From Massilia antarctica (lineage in GTDB: Bacteria > Pseudomonadota > Gammaproteobacteria > Burkholderiales > Burkholderiaceae_D), in the NCBI RefSeq assembly GCF_015689335.1, contig NZ_CP065053.1:4340001-4404000 (forward strand): 64,000 nt of DNA, given 5' to 3'. The notes under the pieces are model-generated. The model saw only the letters and a list, made by a program, of their open reading frames with translations. It searched no databases and was not told the DNA's origin. Made by a program: the position numbers and the translations under genes. Each line of letters begins with the position of its first letter. Position 1 is the stretch's first letter. Positions 27,292 through 35,983 of the stretch are shown here, piece after piece.

Positions 27292-27570
27292 ATGAGCTTT
27301 AAAACGATTGTCGTGCACGTCGACGACATTCCCAATGCCGGGGCGTGCTACTCTTTCGCGGCCGAGTTGGCGCTGGTGGAACAGGCGCATCTTATCGGCC
27401 TGGCCAGCAGCGGCGTCACCCGTTTTTTGCGCGAAACGGTCGCCGTCGACTACGCCGCTCCCTCCATCACGCCGTATCTCGACACCATGCGCGACCGTGC
27501 GCGCGTGCGCTGGAGCAGTTCGAGCGGGTTGCGGCCAGCTTGCCGCTGGCGGGCGGCGATCTGCGCCCGG
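27292..27570 (+). pseudogene. Universal stress protein (UspA family), 5' remnant with frameshift
   Basis: From ATG 27292 the reading frame MSFKTIVVHVDDIPNAG through VTRFLRETVAVDYAAPSITP is the N-terminal part of a UspA-family protein. At about 27500-27510 the sensible sequence moves to another frame (ALEQFERVAASLPLAGG), so a base has been gained or lost. The C-terminal ATP-binding half is absent and is replaced by a reductase fragment. It has probably lost its function, although its FNR-type promoter looks intact. Confidence 0.7.
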
Positions 27571-27582
27571 TTACCGCCATTG

Positions 27583-27860
27583 CCAGCAAGGCGGGCGTGC
27601 CGGGGCTTTACCAGGGCGCTGGCGCTGGAGAACGCATCAAAAAATGTCACGGTCAATGCCATCGCGCCCGGCTACTGCGATACCGACATGCTCGCCGCGC
27701 TGGCGCCGGGCACCTGCAAGCCATCGTCGCCGCCATTCCGGTCGGCCGGATCGGTGTCCCGCCCGATATTGGCCGCATGGCGGCGTTTCCCGCGTCCGAC
27801 GACGCCGGATTCATCGCCGGCGCCACCTTCGACGTCAACGGCGGGCAATTCATGGGCTGA
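27583..27860 (+). pseudogene. PhaB-like short-chain dehydrogenase, 3' remnant with frameshifts
   Basis: The end of a 3-oxoacyl/acetoacetyl-CoA reductase can be read across frames: SKAGVPG, then FTRALALENASKNVTVNAIA and GYCDTDMLAALA, then IVAAIPVGRIG and FIAGATFDVNGGQFMG before the stop. At least two frame changes are needed (near 27603 and 27715). The piece holds only the SDR C-terminal third and is fused directly to the truncated usp gene, so a deletion joined two formerly separate genes, presumably members of one low-oxygen, polyhydroxybutyrate-linked cluster. Confidence 0.75.
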
Positions 27861-27968
27861 CGCAAGGTGGCGCGGCCGCAGGGGGCCACGGTTCCGTCCG
27901 CAGCCATGGTCCGCCTGAGTGGCGTTTTGCGCCGGCGTAAAAGCGGACTGCGACGAAGTGGCGCGCAT

Positions 27969-28009
27969 TTGAGCTGGCTCAGATAACGCGACGATAGCGC
28001 GCATATGAT
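27969..28009 (+). promoter_or_regulatory. Degenerate FNR/Anr-like box and -10 upstream of hsp20
   Basis: TTGAGCTGGCTCAG (27969-27982) is a dyad related to the FNR site, matching 7 of 10 fixed positions. TATGAT at 28004-28009 puts the start near 28016, so the dyad centres at about -40, the same geometry as the box upstream of the usp remnant. Suggestive rather than certain. Confidence 0.45.
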
Positions 28010-28092
28010 CGGGTATCTGGCACGGCGCGGCGGCGCGCAGGACCACAGTAGCCAAGCCGCAATCCGAATAACTCAACTGAAGGAGAATGCGA

Positions 28093-28536
28093 ATGGCCAG
28101 TCATCTCACCCGTTTCGACCCCGTTGGCCCGATCAGCCAAATGGACCCTTTCCGCAGTTTCGACAGCCTGTTCAACGCCTTCGACCTGATGCGCCCCTTG
28201 CGCGCCTTCGACAGCGAGCGCATCCGCATGGATGTCAGCGAAACCGACCAGGCCTTCGTGGTGCGGGCCGACATGCCCGGCGTCAAAAAGGAAGACGTCA
28301 AGGTATCCATCAATGGCAATGAAGTCACCATCAGCGCCGATGTCAGCCAGGAGCAGGAGCACAAGGAAGGCAGCAGTGTGTGGCGCGAGCGCTTCCAGGG
28401 CCAGCAATACCGCAGCTTCACCTTGCCCCAGCAGGTAGACGAAGAGAAAGCGAGCGCCACCTGCCGTGACGGCGTGCTCGAACTGACCCTGCCCAAGAAA
28501 CCTGGCAGCGGCGGCAAGCAATTGACCGTCCAGTAA
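28093..28536 (+). CDS. Small heat-shock protein, Hsp20/alpha-crystallin family
   Basis: ATG 28093 is seven bases after AGGAG; an ATG at 28087 is too close to it. The 147-residue protein has a short N-terminal arm (MASHLTRFDPVGPISQMDPF) and an alpha-crystallin domain (about 45-140) with RADMPGVKKEDVKVSINGNE, the family A-x-x-x-G-V-L pattern in ATCRDGVLELTLPK, and a short tail. Hsp20 proteins hold unfolding proteins for refolding by DnaK/ClpB. Its promoter has an FNR-like dyad rather than an obvious heat-shock promoter or ROSE-type RNA thermometer, so oxygen limitation may induce it. Confidence 0.93.
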   Translation: MASHLTRFDPVGPISQMDPFRSFDSLFNAFDLMRPLRAFDSERIRMDVSETDQAFVVRADMPGVKKEDVKVSINGNEVTISADVSQEQEHKEGSSVWRERFQGQQYRSFTLPQQVDEEKASATCRDGVLELTLPKKPGSGGKQLTVQ

Positions 28537-28575
28537 AGATGGCTGGCGGCGGCCGGCCTGCCGACAGCGCGCTAT

Positions 28576-28679
28576 CGCGCCAACCAATGCCCCGCCGTGC
28601 GGCGATGCGACGGTTGGCACGGCCGGCGACGGGATGGTGTGAATGGTTCCGCTGCGCAGCGATGGAACGGTTGGCGCGG
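28576..28679. repeat. Short repeats in the hsp20-rtcB convergent gap
   Basis: The 232-bp gap between the convergent hsp20 and rtcB genes holds an imperfect 21-bp direct repeat (28602-28622 and 28659-28679) and an exact 10-bp inverted pair CGCGCCAACC / GGTTGGCGCG (28576-28585, 28669-28678). It could be a REP-like element acting at the shared 3' end. No gene is seen here. Confidence 0.35.
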
Positions 28680-28768
28680 TCCGCGAGACGGGGCGGCGCA
28701 AAGGGCTCCCGGACGGTTCCGAAAAATGTGCCACCATACATCGCGGCGGCGAAGGGTTCGACACCCGT

Positions 28769-30196
28769 TCACGCCTTGAAGGTCAGCAGCGGCGCCAGCT
28801 TGGCGATCGGGCGCACCAGTCCTTCCTCGACCTGCGATTCGATCACCGGTCCGATCGGCTTGTAGGCCCCCGGCGCCTCTTCGATGCGGCGTTCCTCGCG
28901 CAAGGTGATGCACTCGAACTGGCGTTGCGTGCCCGCACCCGCGTCGTGCTTCGACTTCCACGCCATCTCCATGCGCGACACCGCCCGTCCGGCGCCGTGG
29001 CTGGCCGAACTGGCCCAGCGTTCGTGACCGAGTCCGTCGAGCAGGTAAGAATCGTCGCCCATCGAGCCGGGAATGAGCAGCGGCTGCCCCGCATGCGCCG
29101 GCGTGGCGCCTTTGCGGTGCACATTGCCGTCCGCTTCACTGAGCACGATATTGTGCGGCACGTCGCATACCAGCGGCATCGACTGGTCGCCGAACACCTG
29201 GCGGATGCGCTGGCGCACCAGTTCCACGATCAGGGCCCGGTTGGCGTCCGCATAATGGGCGGCGGCGTGCATCGCCGTCAGGTATTCGGCGGCCAGCGGC
29301 CCGCACAAGCCATACAGGCCGGACTCCGGATGCTTCACGCCGGATGGCCACTCGGCTTTGGCGCGGTCCATCCAGCGCGTGCCGATGTATGAGCCTACAT
29401 CGCGCGAGCCGCTGTGCACCATCAGCGCCAGTTGGCCCGGGCGCACGCCCAGTTCAAAGGCGCGGTGGCGGTCCAGCACCTGCGACACGGTTTGAAATTC
29501 GCAAAAATGATTGCCGGCGCCGAGGGTGGCAAGGCCGGGGTCGCGCAGCAGGCCGCGGCGGGTATCCTGCAGCGCTTCGGGCGCGTAGTGCGCATTGCCG
29601 GCGATGTGTGAGGCCGCGAACAGGCGCGCCGTCTCCGCCTCGACCTGGGCGAAGTCGATGTGCGCGAACAGGCCTTCGCGTGTGTTGCGCATGGTGCGCC
29701 AAAAGGCGCCCAGGCCGTCGGAAAACAGCGCCGTCATGGCCGCTGGCGTGGTCGGCACGTTGCGCGCCGCTTCCAGCAAGTCGCCCTTGAGCAGCGCCAC
29801 CAGGCGCTCCTTGTGCGCCAAAAACCGTTCGAGCGGCACATCGAGCACGTGCAGGCGCATGCCGCAGTTGATGTCGCGCCCGATCGATTCGGGCACCACG
29901 AAGTCGTGGTTGGTAACGAGGATGCTGCCGACCGGTACCGGCGCGCCGGGATGGAAGTCTGGTGTGGCGCAGGCGCGGCAGACATGCCCGCCATGCGGAT
30001 GGCGCATGCCGGCAAATGCCAGCAGTTGGCTGACCGCTTTTGCTTCGAGCGGCAGGCTGTCGGGCAGCAGGATTTCAGCGCGCACGTCGGACCGCAAGGT
30101 CGACTGCACGCGCAGGATATTGCCTTCGCGTTCGGCGAAGATGTTGTGGGAGGCAAGGGCTTTGGCCAGGCGTTTGGCCGATACGGTGGTGCTCAT
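28769..30196 (-). CDS. rtcB: RtcB-family RNA ligase
   Basis: The 475-residue product keeps the RtcB metal and guanylylation site: TPDFHPGAPVPVGSI, SIGRDINCGMRLHV, GAGNHFCEF, MVHSGSRDVG and SHGAGRAVSR, whose His accepts GMP in characterised RtcB. RtcB joins 2',3'-cyclic phosphate and 5'-OH RNA ends, in repair or tRNA splicing. RtcA, the RtcR regulator and archease are not adjacent, so this is a stand-alone gene. The start at 30196 (MSTTVSAKRL) is preferred; an upstream in-frame start at 30265 would add 23 serine-rich residues with no family match. Confidence 0.9.
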   Translation of the reverse strand: MSTTVSAKRLAKALASHNIFAEREGNILRVQSTLRSDVRAEILLPDSLPLEAKAVSQLLAFAGMRHPHGGHVCRACATPDFHPGAPVPVGSILVTNHDFVVPESIGRDINCGMRLHVLDVPLERFLAHKERLVALLKGDLLEAARNVPTTPAAMTALFSDGLGAFWRTMRNTREGLFAHIDFAQVEAETARLFAASHIAGNAHYAPEALQDTRRGLLRDPGLATLGAGNHFCEFQTVSQVLDRHRAFELGVRPGQLALMVHSGSRDVGSYIGTRWMDRAKAEWPSGVKHPESGLYGLCGPLAAEYLTAMHAAAHYADANRALIVELVRQRIRQVFGDQSMPLVCDVPHNIVLSEADGNVHRKGATPAHAGQPLLIPGSMGDDSYLLDGLGHERWASSASHGAGRAVSRMEMAWKSKHDAGAGTQRQFECITLREERRIEEAPGAYKPIGPVIESQVEEGLVRPIAKLAPLLTFKA

Positions 30197-30413
30197 TTGG
30201 CTGCTTTCAGTAGACGAAGAAAAACGCACCTTCGAAAAGGCGGTTTCTTCAGAGGCAGCAGCCAATACAACGAAGAGTGCGCATTATAGCAGGGGCAGGC
30301 AGGTGTGGTGATTTCGATATGATTGGAGTGAAAATGAAATCATAGTTGCAGCAAGTCATCGCCCTGTCATACCTGTTGCGTACCATCGCGGTTTTCACCC
30401 CCGAGAGTTGACC

Positions 30414-31526
30414 GTGAAGTCCTGTATCCGCGCCCTGTGGCTGGCAATGAGTATCTGTTTAACCCTGCCGGCTGCCCGCGCCGGCGCCGCCGAGCAGATC
30501 GTGGTCGGCCATGCGATCGACCTGTCCGGTCCCAACGGCAGCATCGGCCGCGATTACGTGGCCGGCATCACCACCTATTTCGACAGCATCAACGTCAAGG
30601 GCGGCATCAACGGCAAGAAGATCGTCTATACCGTGCGCGACGACCACGGCGTGGCGGCCGAATCGGCCAGGCTGGCCGGCACCCTGATCCAGCAGGATCG
30701 CGCGAACTATCTGCTGGGCGCCATCGGAGCCGAGTCGACCCAGGCCATCCTGGCCGCGCCGGCGTTTGCCGACTCGCGCCATGTGCTGTTCGCGCCGCTG
30801 ACCGACGCCTTCCCGGCGCCGCGCGGGCGCGTGATCTTCTGGCGTCCGAGCATGGAGCGCGAGTGCCAGTTCATCCTCGCCTATTTCGACAAGCTGGGTC
30901 TCAAAAAAATCGGCATTGTCCTGCAGGACACGCCGCACAACCAGAAAATCTACCAGCTGGTGTCCGAGGAAGTGCGCAAGCGCGGCATGACCCTGGTCGG
31001 CACGGCGCGCGTGTCGGCCAATATCGAGGCTGACGCCAAGCAGTTAAGTGCCTCCGGCGCCAAGGTGGTGCTGATGATCGCCGATACCATCGGCGCCTCG
31101 CAGTTCCTGAAAGCCTTCCGCAAGCATGACGCGAGCACCTTCGTGGCCGGCACCTCCTTGATCAACCTGGCCACCTTGAGCGAAATCGCAGGCGCGCGCG
31201 CCACCGAGTGGACCGTGTTTTCGCAGGTGGTGCCCAATCCCGGCAGCACCGCGTCCAGGCTGCAGTCCGAGCATATCGACATGATGAAAAAATTCCGCGA
31301 CGAGCCGGTGTCGGCCATCACGCTCGAAGGCTTTGCCGTCGCCAAGACCCTGGTGAAGGTGATTCAGATGGAGGCGGCCGGGCGCGGCGGCCTGCAGACG
31401 ATGGCCGCCAGCCGCACGCCGATCGACATCGGCGGCATGACGATCCTGTCCGCCGACCGCAAGAGCACCATGTCCGAATTCGTCGACATCGCCTTATTCA
31501 AGCGGGACGGTCGCTTGATGTATTGA
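30414..31526 (+). CDS. Branched-chain-amino-acid-type ABC transporter substrate-binding protein
   Basis: GTG 30414 begins a Sec signal peptide (MKSCIRALWLAMSICLTLPA, cleavage near residue 26) followed by a type 1 periplasmic binding fold of the LivJ/Peripla_BP_6 class (IVVGHAIDLSGPNGSIGRDY, then ADAKQLSASGAKVVLMIADT). The 370-residue product is solitary: no permease or ATPase genes lie nearby, so it either feeds a distant transporter or acts as a sensor. The end is convergent with cphA and overlaps it by 33 bp. The ligand is unknown; closeness to the cyanophycin genes makes an amino acid plausible but is not evidence. Confidence 0.85.
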   Translation: MKSCIRALWLAMSICLTLPAARAGAAEQIVVGHAIDLSGPNGSIGRDYVAGITTYFDSINVKGGINGKKIVYTVRDDHGVAAESARLAGTLIQQDRANYLLGAIGAESTQAILAAPAFADSRHVLFAPLTDAFPAPRGRVIFWRPSMERECQFILAYFDKLGLKKIGIVLQDTPHNQKIYQLVSEEVRKRGMTLVGTARVSANIEADAKQLSASGAKVVLMIADTIGASQFLKAFRKHDASTFVAGTSLINLATLSEIAGARATEWTVFSQVVPNPGSTASRLQSEHIDMMKKFRDEPVSAITLEGFAVAKTLVKVIQMEAAGRGGLQTMAASRTPIDIGGMTILSADRKSTMSEFVDIALFKRDGRLMY

Positions 31527-34091
31527 TGGCGCAGGAACCGGCGCGCCTGCCGGCGAGTCGATGTAGCGCGCCGTCTCGCGCAGTGCCGTGGCGCTTGACC
31601 CGCAGGCAAATACCAGCACGTCGCCCGGCTGGCAGCACTGCATCGCCGCCGTGAAGGCATCGCTGACCGGGACGATGGCGTGCAGCAGGCGTTCGTCTTT
31701 CCCGGCGCGGCGCGCGCCATCGAGAATGGTGCGCGCCGTTTCGCCGCTGGCGCGTCCGCGTGGATCGGCTTCGTACACGAACAGTTCATCGAATCCTTCG
31801 GCGCAGGTGTGGCCGATGTCGAGCAGGTCGGCTTCGCGCCGGTCGCCGGGACAGGTGAGTACCGCGATGCGGCGCCCGCTAGAGAGCGAACGCGCCATCG
31901 ATGCCATGGCCGCGTAGGCTGCCGGGTTGTGCGCGTAATCGACCACGATGGTCACGCCGTGCGCGCTGTAGATGTTCGAGCGCAGCGGATTATTCTCGCG
32001 GTCCGACACGAAGGTCGACAGGGCCACGGCAATCTGCGCATGGCTGAAGTCGGCCCCCATCAGTGCGGCGCCGGCCGCCAGGGCATTGGCGATGTTGTAG
32101 CGCGCGTGACCGTGCAGGCTGGCGGGCATGCGCTCGGCGCGCAGCAGTTCCAGCCTGCGCGAGCCGTCATCCAGGATCAGCGCATTGTCCTGGAAGTAGG
32201 CCGCGCGCCCGCCGTTGTCGAGGTGACGCAGCAGGACCGGGTTGTCCGGGTCCATGGAAAAGAAAATGCGCTCCACGTCGGCCGATACCTGCGCGCCCAT
32301 CGCCACGCACAGGCCATCGTCGGCGTTCAGGACCACCGCGCGCGAGGCGGCGTTGGCCACCACCGCCTTGACCGCGGCCAGTTCGGCCACGCTGTCGACG
32401 CCGTCGAGCCCCAGATGGTCGGCCGACACGTTGAGCACCACCGCCACCGCGCAGCGGTCGAACGCCAGGCCGCGTTTCAAGATGCCGCCGCGTGCCGTTT
32501 CCAGCACGGCGATGTCGACGCTCGGGGTGGCGAGCAGGGTCCGGGCCGAATGGTAGCCGGCGCAGTCGCCGTCGATGATCCGGTGGCCGTCGATGTACAC
32601 GCCCTCGGTGGTGGTCACGCCTGTGCACAGGCCCGCCAGCCGGGCGGCGTGGGCGATCATCAGGCAGGTCGTGGTCTTGCCGTTGGTGCCGGTGACGGCG
32701 ATGACGGGAATGCGCCCATCGCTCGCGCCGAACATCGCCTCCACGATGGCGTCGCCGGCGTCGCGTGCCTGGCCATGGCTCGGGTATTCGTGCATGCGGA
32801 TGCCGGGAGCGGCGTTCACTTCGATCAGGGCGCCGCGCTGCTCGCGCAGGCACTGCGAAATGTCGGCGCAGATCACGTCGATGCCGGCCACGTCCAAACC
32901 GATGAGCTGGGCGGCGCGGATGCACATCTCGCGCGTGGAAGGGTGCACCAGGTCGGTGACGTCTTCGGCGGTGCCACCGGTGGACAGGTTGGCGTTTCCG
33001 CGCAATTGCACCTCGACGCCGGCCGGCACCACTGAGTCAAGCGCGAACCCTTGCCCGGCCAGCAGCGCCAGTGCCAGCTCGTCGAGCCGCAGGCGGGTGA
33101 GGATGTTGGCGTGGCCCTCGCCGCGCGCCGGATTGCGGTTTTCAAGGTCGACCAGCTCCTGCACGGTGGACCTGCCGTCGCCGCGGATGGACGGCGGGCG
33201 GCGCAGCGAAGCGGCGGCGAGCTTGCCGCCGGCGACCAGCAGCCGGTAGTCGCGCCCTTCGATGAAGCGTTCGACGATGATCCGGCGCCCATACTGGCGG
33301 GCGAATTCGAAAGCGGTACGGACCGCGTCGGCATCGGTGCATTGCGTCGTGACGCCCTTGCCCTGGTTGGCGTCGAGCGGCTTGACGGTGACGGGAAAGC
33401 GCAGGCGCGCCGCCAGCGCCACCGCTTCGTCGGCGGTGCCGACAACACCGCCCTTGGGTACCGGAATGCCGCCCTGCTCGAGCAGGGACTTGGTCAACTG
33501 CTTGTTGCTGGCGATGCCGACCGCGATGGTGGAAGTGTCGCCCGTGACGGTCGCCTGCAGGCGCTTCTGGCGGCTACCCCAGCCGAGCTGGAACAGATTG
33601 GCTTCGTCGGTCAGGCGCAGCGCGGGAATGCCGCGTGCCCGCGCCGCGTCGACCACGGCGGCCGTGCTGGTGCCGATGGCGCCGCGCTCGGCCACTTCCT
33701 TGAGTGTGGCGAGGCGCCCGGCCCAGTCCTGTACCTCACCACGCGCCATTGCCCGCACCATGTCGAGCGCCAGGGCCATCGCCTCGACGGCGACCTGCTC
33801 GCGCTGGTAAGCGATGACGATGCGCCACTGCGTCGCATCGACCTTGCCGGTCAAGCCGAAGCTGACCGGCGTGCCGGCCATGTTTTGCAGTTCCAGCGCC
33901 GCATGTTCGACCGCGTGCGCCAACGTTGGGTAGCTGCCCCGGCCGGCCATGCCGGGTAATTGCGCATGCAGAGAGTCGGCGAAGCCGGGCGCGATGGCCG
34001 GCACAGCGCCGGTATCGACCACGGTTTGCAGGCAGGTCAGCCGCGACCAGCGATTGGGGCCGCGCAGGATGCGCTGTTCGATGATGTCCAT
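31494..34091 (-). CDS. cphA: Cyanophycin synthetase CphA
   Basis: The 865-residue product has the three-part CphA layout: an N-terminal domain (1-160), an ATP-grasp domain (about 195-450, VTVKPLDANQGKGVTTQ, ERFIEGRDYRLLVAGGK, LIEVNAAPGIRMHEY), and a Mur-ligase-like domain starting with the P-loop VTGTNGKTTT near residue 466. Both ATP sites look intact, as in CphA1 enzymes that add Asp to the backbone and Arg to its side chain. ATG 34091 is used because it lies 5 bp after the cphB stop; an upstream start would overlap cphB. It is the last gene of a five-gene minus-strand operon. Confidence 0.95.
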   Translation of the reverse strand: MDIIEQRILRGPNRWSRLTCLQTVVDTGAVPAIAPGFADSLHAQLPGMAGRGSYPTLAHAVEHAALELQNMAGTPVSFGLTGKVDATQWRIVIAYQREQVAVEAMALALDMVRAMARGEVQDWAGRLATLKEVAERGAIGTSTAAVVDAARARGIPALRLTDEANLFQLGWGSRQKRLQATVTGDTSTIAVGIASNKQLTKSLLEQGGIPVPKGGVVGTADEAVALAARLRFPVTVKPLDANQGKGVTTQCTDADAVRTAFEFARQYGRRIIVERFIEGRDYRLLVAGGKLAAASLRRPPSIRGDGRSTVQELVDLENRNPARGEGHANILTRLRLDELALALLAGQGFALDSVVPAGVEVQLRGNANLSTGGTAEDVTDLVHPSTREMCIRAAQLIGLDVAGIDVICADISQCLREQRGALIEVNAAPGIRMHEYPSHGQARDAGDAIVEAMFGASDGRIPVIAVTGTNGKTTTCLMIAHAARLAGLCTGVTTTEGVYIDGHRIIDGDCAGYHSARTLLATPSVDIAVLETARGGILKRGLAFDRCAVAVVLNVSADHLGLDGVDSVAELAAVKAVVANAASRAVVLNADDGLCVAMGAQVSADVERIFFSMDPDNPVLLRHLDNGGRAAYFQDNALILDDGSRRLELLRAERMPASLHGHARYNIANALAAGAALMGADFSHAQIAVALSTFVSDRENNPLRSNIYSAHGVTIVVDYAHNPAAYAAMASMARSLSSGRRIAVLTCPGDRREADLLDIGHTCAEGFDELFVYEADPRGRASGETARTILDGARRAGKDERLLHAIVPVSDAFTAAMQCCQPGDVLVFACGSSATALRETARYIDSPAGAPVPAPSIHQATVPLE

Positions 34092-34096
34092 GTTGT

Positions 34097-34954
34097 TTAC
34101 GCGATGTTGGTAATGATTTTCAAAAAATCGGACAAGGCATCCGGCGTTGCTGTGTCGCACGGGCCGCCGTAGCGGGAGCCGGACGGCAGCAAGTGAAGGC
34201 GCACGTCCACCATTTCAGGCACCTTGCGGTTGCGGATGTCGGCCACGTTCGACACCATATGACGGCCGTCGATGACGGTGACGGCGCCAGCACCGAGGAT
34301 CTCGATGCCGCCGCCCGCTTCGATCAGCAGCGCCGTGTCTTCATCGATGCCCACGCCGAGCAGATACGGGTTTTGCGCGACCACGGTGAGCAGGCGCGCC
34401 AGCCGCTGGCGCTGCGAAAAGTGCTGGTCGATCACCACGCGCTGCACAAATCCGATGCCGGCCCCCAGGCTGACCGCGCCTTTTTCCGGATGCAGGTCGG
34501 CCTTGCCGTCGGCCAGCATATGAGCCGACATGGCTGACGCCCCCGCGCTGGTGCCGGCGATGCAGGCGCCGCGCGCGAGGGCCGCGTGCAGCGCTTCGTC
34601 CAGCTTTGTTCCGCCGATCAGGGCCAGCAGGCGCTTCTGGTCGCCGCCGGTCATGAAGATGCCGTCCGCCTGCGCCACGTCGGCGGCCGTGGCCGCATCG
34701 TCGGCGTCAAGGCGGCTGGCGACGTGCACCGGCTTGCGCTTGTCCACGTTCATGGCGCCGAACGCGGCGTCGTAGATGGACCACACGCGCTCGGGCACGC
34801 GGGTGGCCGCCGTCAGCACCACGATGCGCTTGTCGGGCCCACCGCACAGGGCGATGAAGCGCTCCAGGATTTGCATGTCGTCTTCGCGGTCTTCGCCGCC
34901 GCCGATGATCAAGAGGCTGCCGCGGCGCGTGCCGGCTTGGGCCGGCGCGTTCAT
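34097..34954 (-). CDS. cphB: Cyanophycinase CphB
   Basis: The 285-residue serine peptidase (S51 family) has the nucleophile elbow AGTSAGASAMS, the glycine-rich start LIIGGGEDRED and the conserved DQHFSQRQRLARL and GVGIDEDTALL segments. It cuts cyanophycin into beta-Asp-Arg dipeptides. No signal peptide is seen, so it acts intracellularly on the cell's own granules. ATG 34954 overlaps the methyltransferase stop (ATGA), which supports this start over a longer form at 34987. Confidence 0.95.
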   Translation of the reverse strand: MNAPAQAGTRRGSLLIIGGGEDREDDMQILERFIALCGGPDKRIVVLTAATRVPERVWSIYDAAFGAMNVDKRKPVHVASRLDADDAATAADVAQADGIFMTGGDQKRLLALIGGTKLDEALHAALARGACIAGTSAGASAMSAHMLADGKADLHPEKGAVSLGAGIGFVQRVVIDQHFSQRQRLARLLTVVAQNPYLLGVGIDEDTALLIEAGGGIEILGAGAVTVIDGRHMVSNVADIRNRKVPEMVDVRLHLLPSGSRYGGPCDTATPDALSDFLKIITNIA

Positions 34955-35961
34955 GCGCCGCCGTCGGGACGGGTGGCGCACAGCCACACCGCCGCGATCC
35001 GGTCGGCGTAGGCGTACGGGGCTTCGTCGAGTTCTTCGCCGAATACGTCAGGGTCGATTTCGTCGTAGGTCCAGTGAAAACCGGCGGCGCGCAGGCGCGG
35101 TTCGACCGCCTGGCGGAACGGATCGGCATTGGCGACGATGGCCGCGCCGGTGTACAGCATCAAGGTGCCGCCGGGCGCGAGGCGCTTGATGGCTTCGTCG
35201 ACGATGGCCACCGACAGGCCGGCACCGAGGTCGCCGCCGCCGTGGCGGTAGGCGCGCTGTTCGCGGTCGATCAGATAGGGCGGATTGGCGACGATCAGGT
35301 CGAAGTGGCCGTCGACCTCCGACAGCAGGTTGCTGTCGACGGGCGTGAGGTTGGTCACGCCGGCGATGCGTGCGTTGATGTCGGTGAGCACCAGCGCCGC
35401 CGGGTTGATGTCGACCGCGAACACCCTGGCGTCCGGATGGGCCAGTGCGATCGTGATGGCGCCCGGTCCCGCGCCGCAGCCGATGTCCGCCGCGCGCCTG
35501 ACCGGCGCGGTGCGTGCCGCCAGCGAGGCGCGCATGGCGCGTATGAAGCGGTAGGTGTCGGGGCCGAAGAACACGGCGTCGGCGGCGCTGGTCGGGTAGG
35601 CCGAATGCAGGTACAGCTGGCCGTCCAGGGTGGAGGCGCGCAGCACGCTGCGCAGCATGCCGTTGTCGTGGTTGACCACCTCGGCTTCGTGCATCAGGTC
35701 CATCAGGGTGGCGTTAACCACGGCCGGCTTGAAGGCGCGGCTCCAGCCGAAAATGCCGGACAGGTCATGTGCCCAGCCGCTGGCCAGGCGCGCGTTGACA
35801 CGGCTGTGCGTGAGCGGGGTGACGGTGGTGAAGGCGTAGCCATGCTGTTTCAGGCCGCAGCCCAGCGCATGCAGCGCGGCCTTGCGTTCCTCGCCGGCGA
35901 TGCCGATGGGAGGTGCCTGGTCGAGCCGGTGACCGTCGATGGAGATAATGGGGGCGCTCAT
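34951..35961 (-). CDS. Class I SAM-dependent methyltransferase with NPPY motif, in the cyanophycin operon
   Basis: The 336-residue protein has a SAM-binding motif I (RAADIGCGAGPGAITIALAH, about 156-175), the acidic post-I DINPAALVL, and motif IV DLIVANPPYLID near 221-232. NPPY-type enzymes (HemK/PrmC, RsmC, adenine-N6 types) methylate planar nitrogens such as amides and amines. An additional N-terminal domain (1-150) is unlike ribosomal-protein or RNA enzymes I can name. It overlaps cphB by 4 bp and follows the haem-oxygenase-like gene by 22 bp, so translation is probably coupled. The substrate is unknown; a guanidino or amide nitrogen of the Asp-Arg metabolites is a hypothesis. Confidence 0.85.
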   Translation of the reverse strand: MSAPIISIDGHRLDQAPPIGIAGEERKAALHALGCGLKQHGYAFTTVTPLTHSRVNARLASGWAHDLSGIFGWSRAFKPAVVNATLMDLMHEAEVVNHDNGMLRSVLRASTLDGQLYLHSAYPTSAADAVFFGPDTYRFIRAMRASLAARTAPVRRAADIGCGAGPGAITIALAHPDARVFAVDINPAALVLTDINARIAGVTNLTPVDSNLLSEVDGHFDLIVANPPYLIDREQRAYRHGGGDLGAGLSVAIVDEAIKRLAPGGTLMLYTGAAIVANADPFRQAVEPRLRAAGFHWTYDEIDPDVFGEELDEAPYAYADRIAAVWLCATRPDGGA

Positions 35962-35983
35962 GCTGTTCCTGTGTTTTTGTTGG

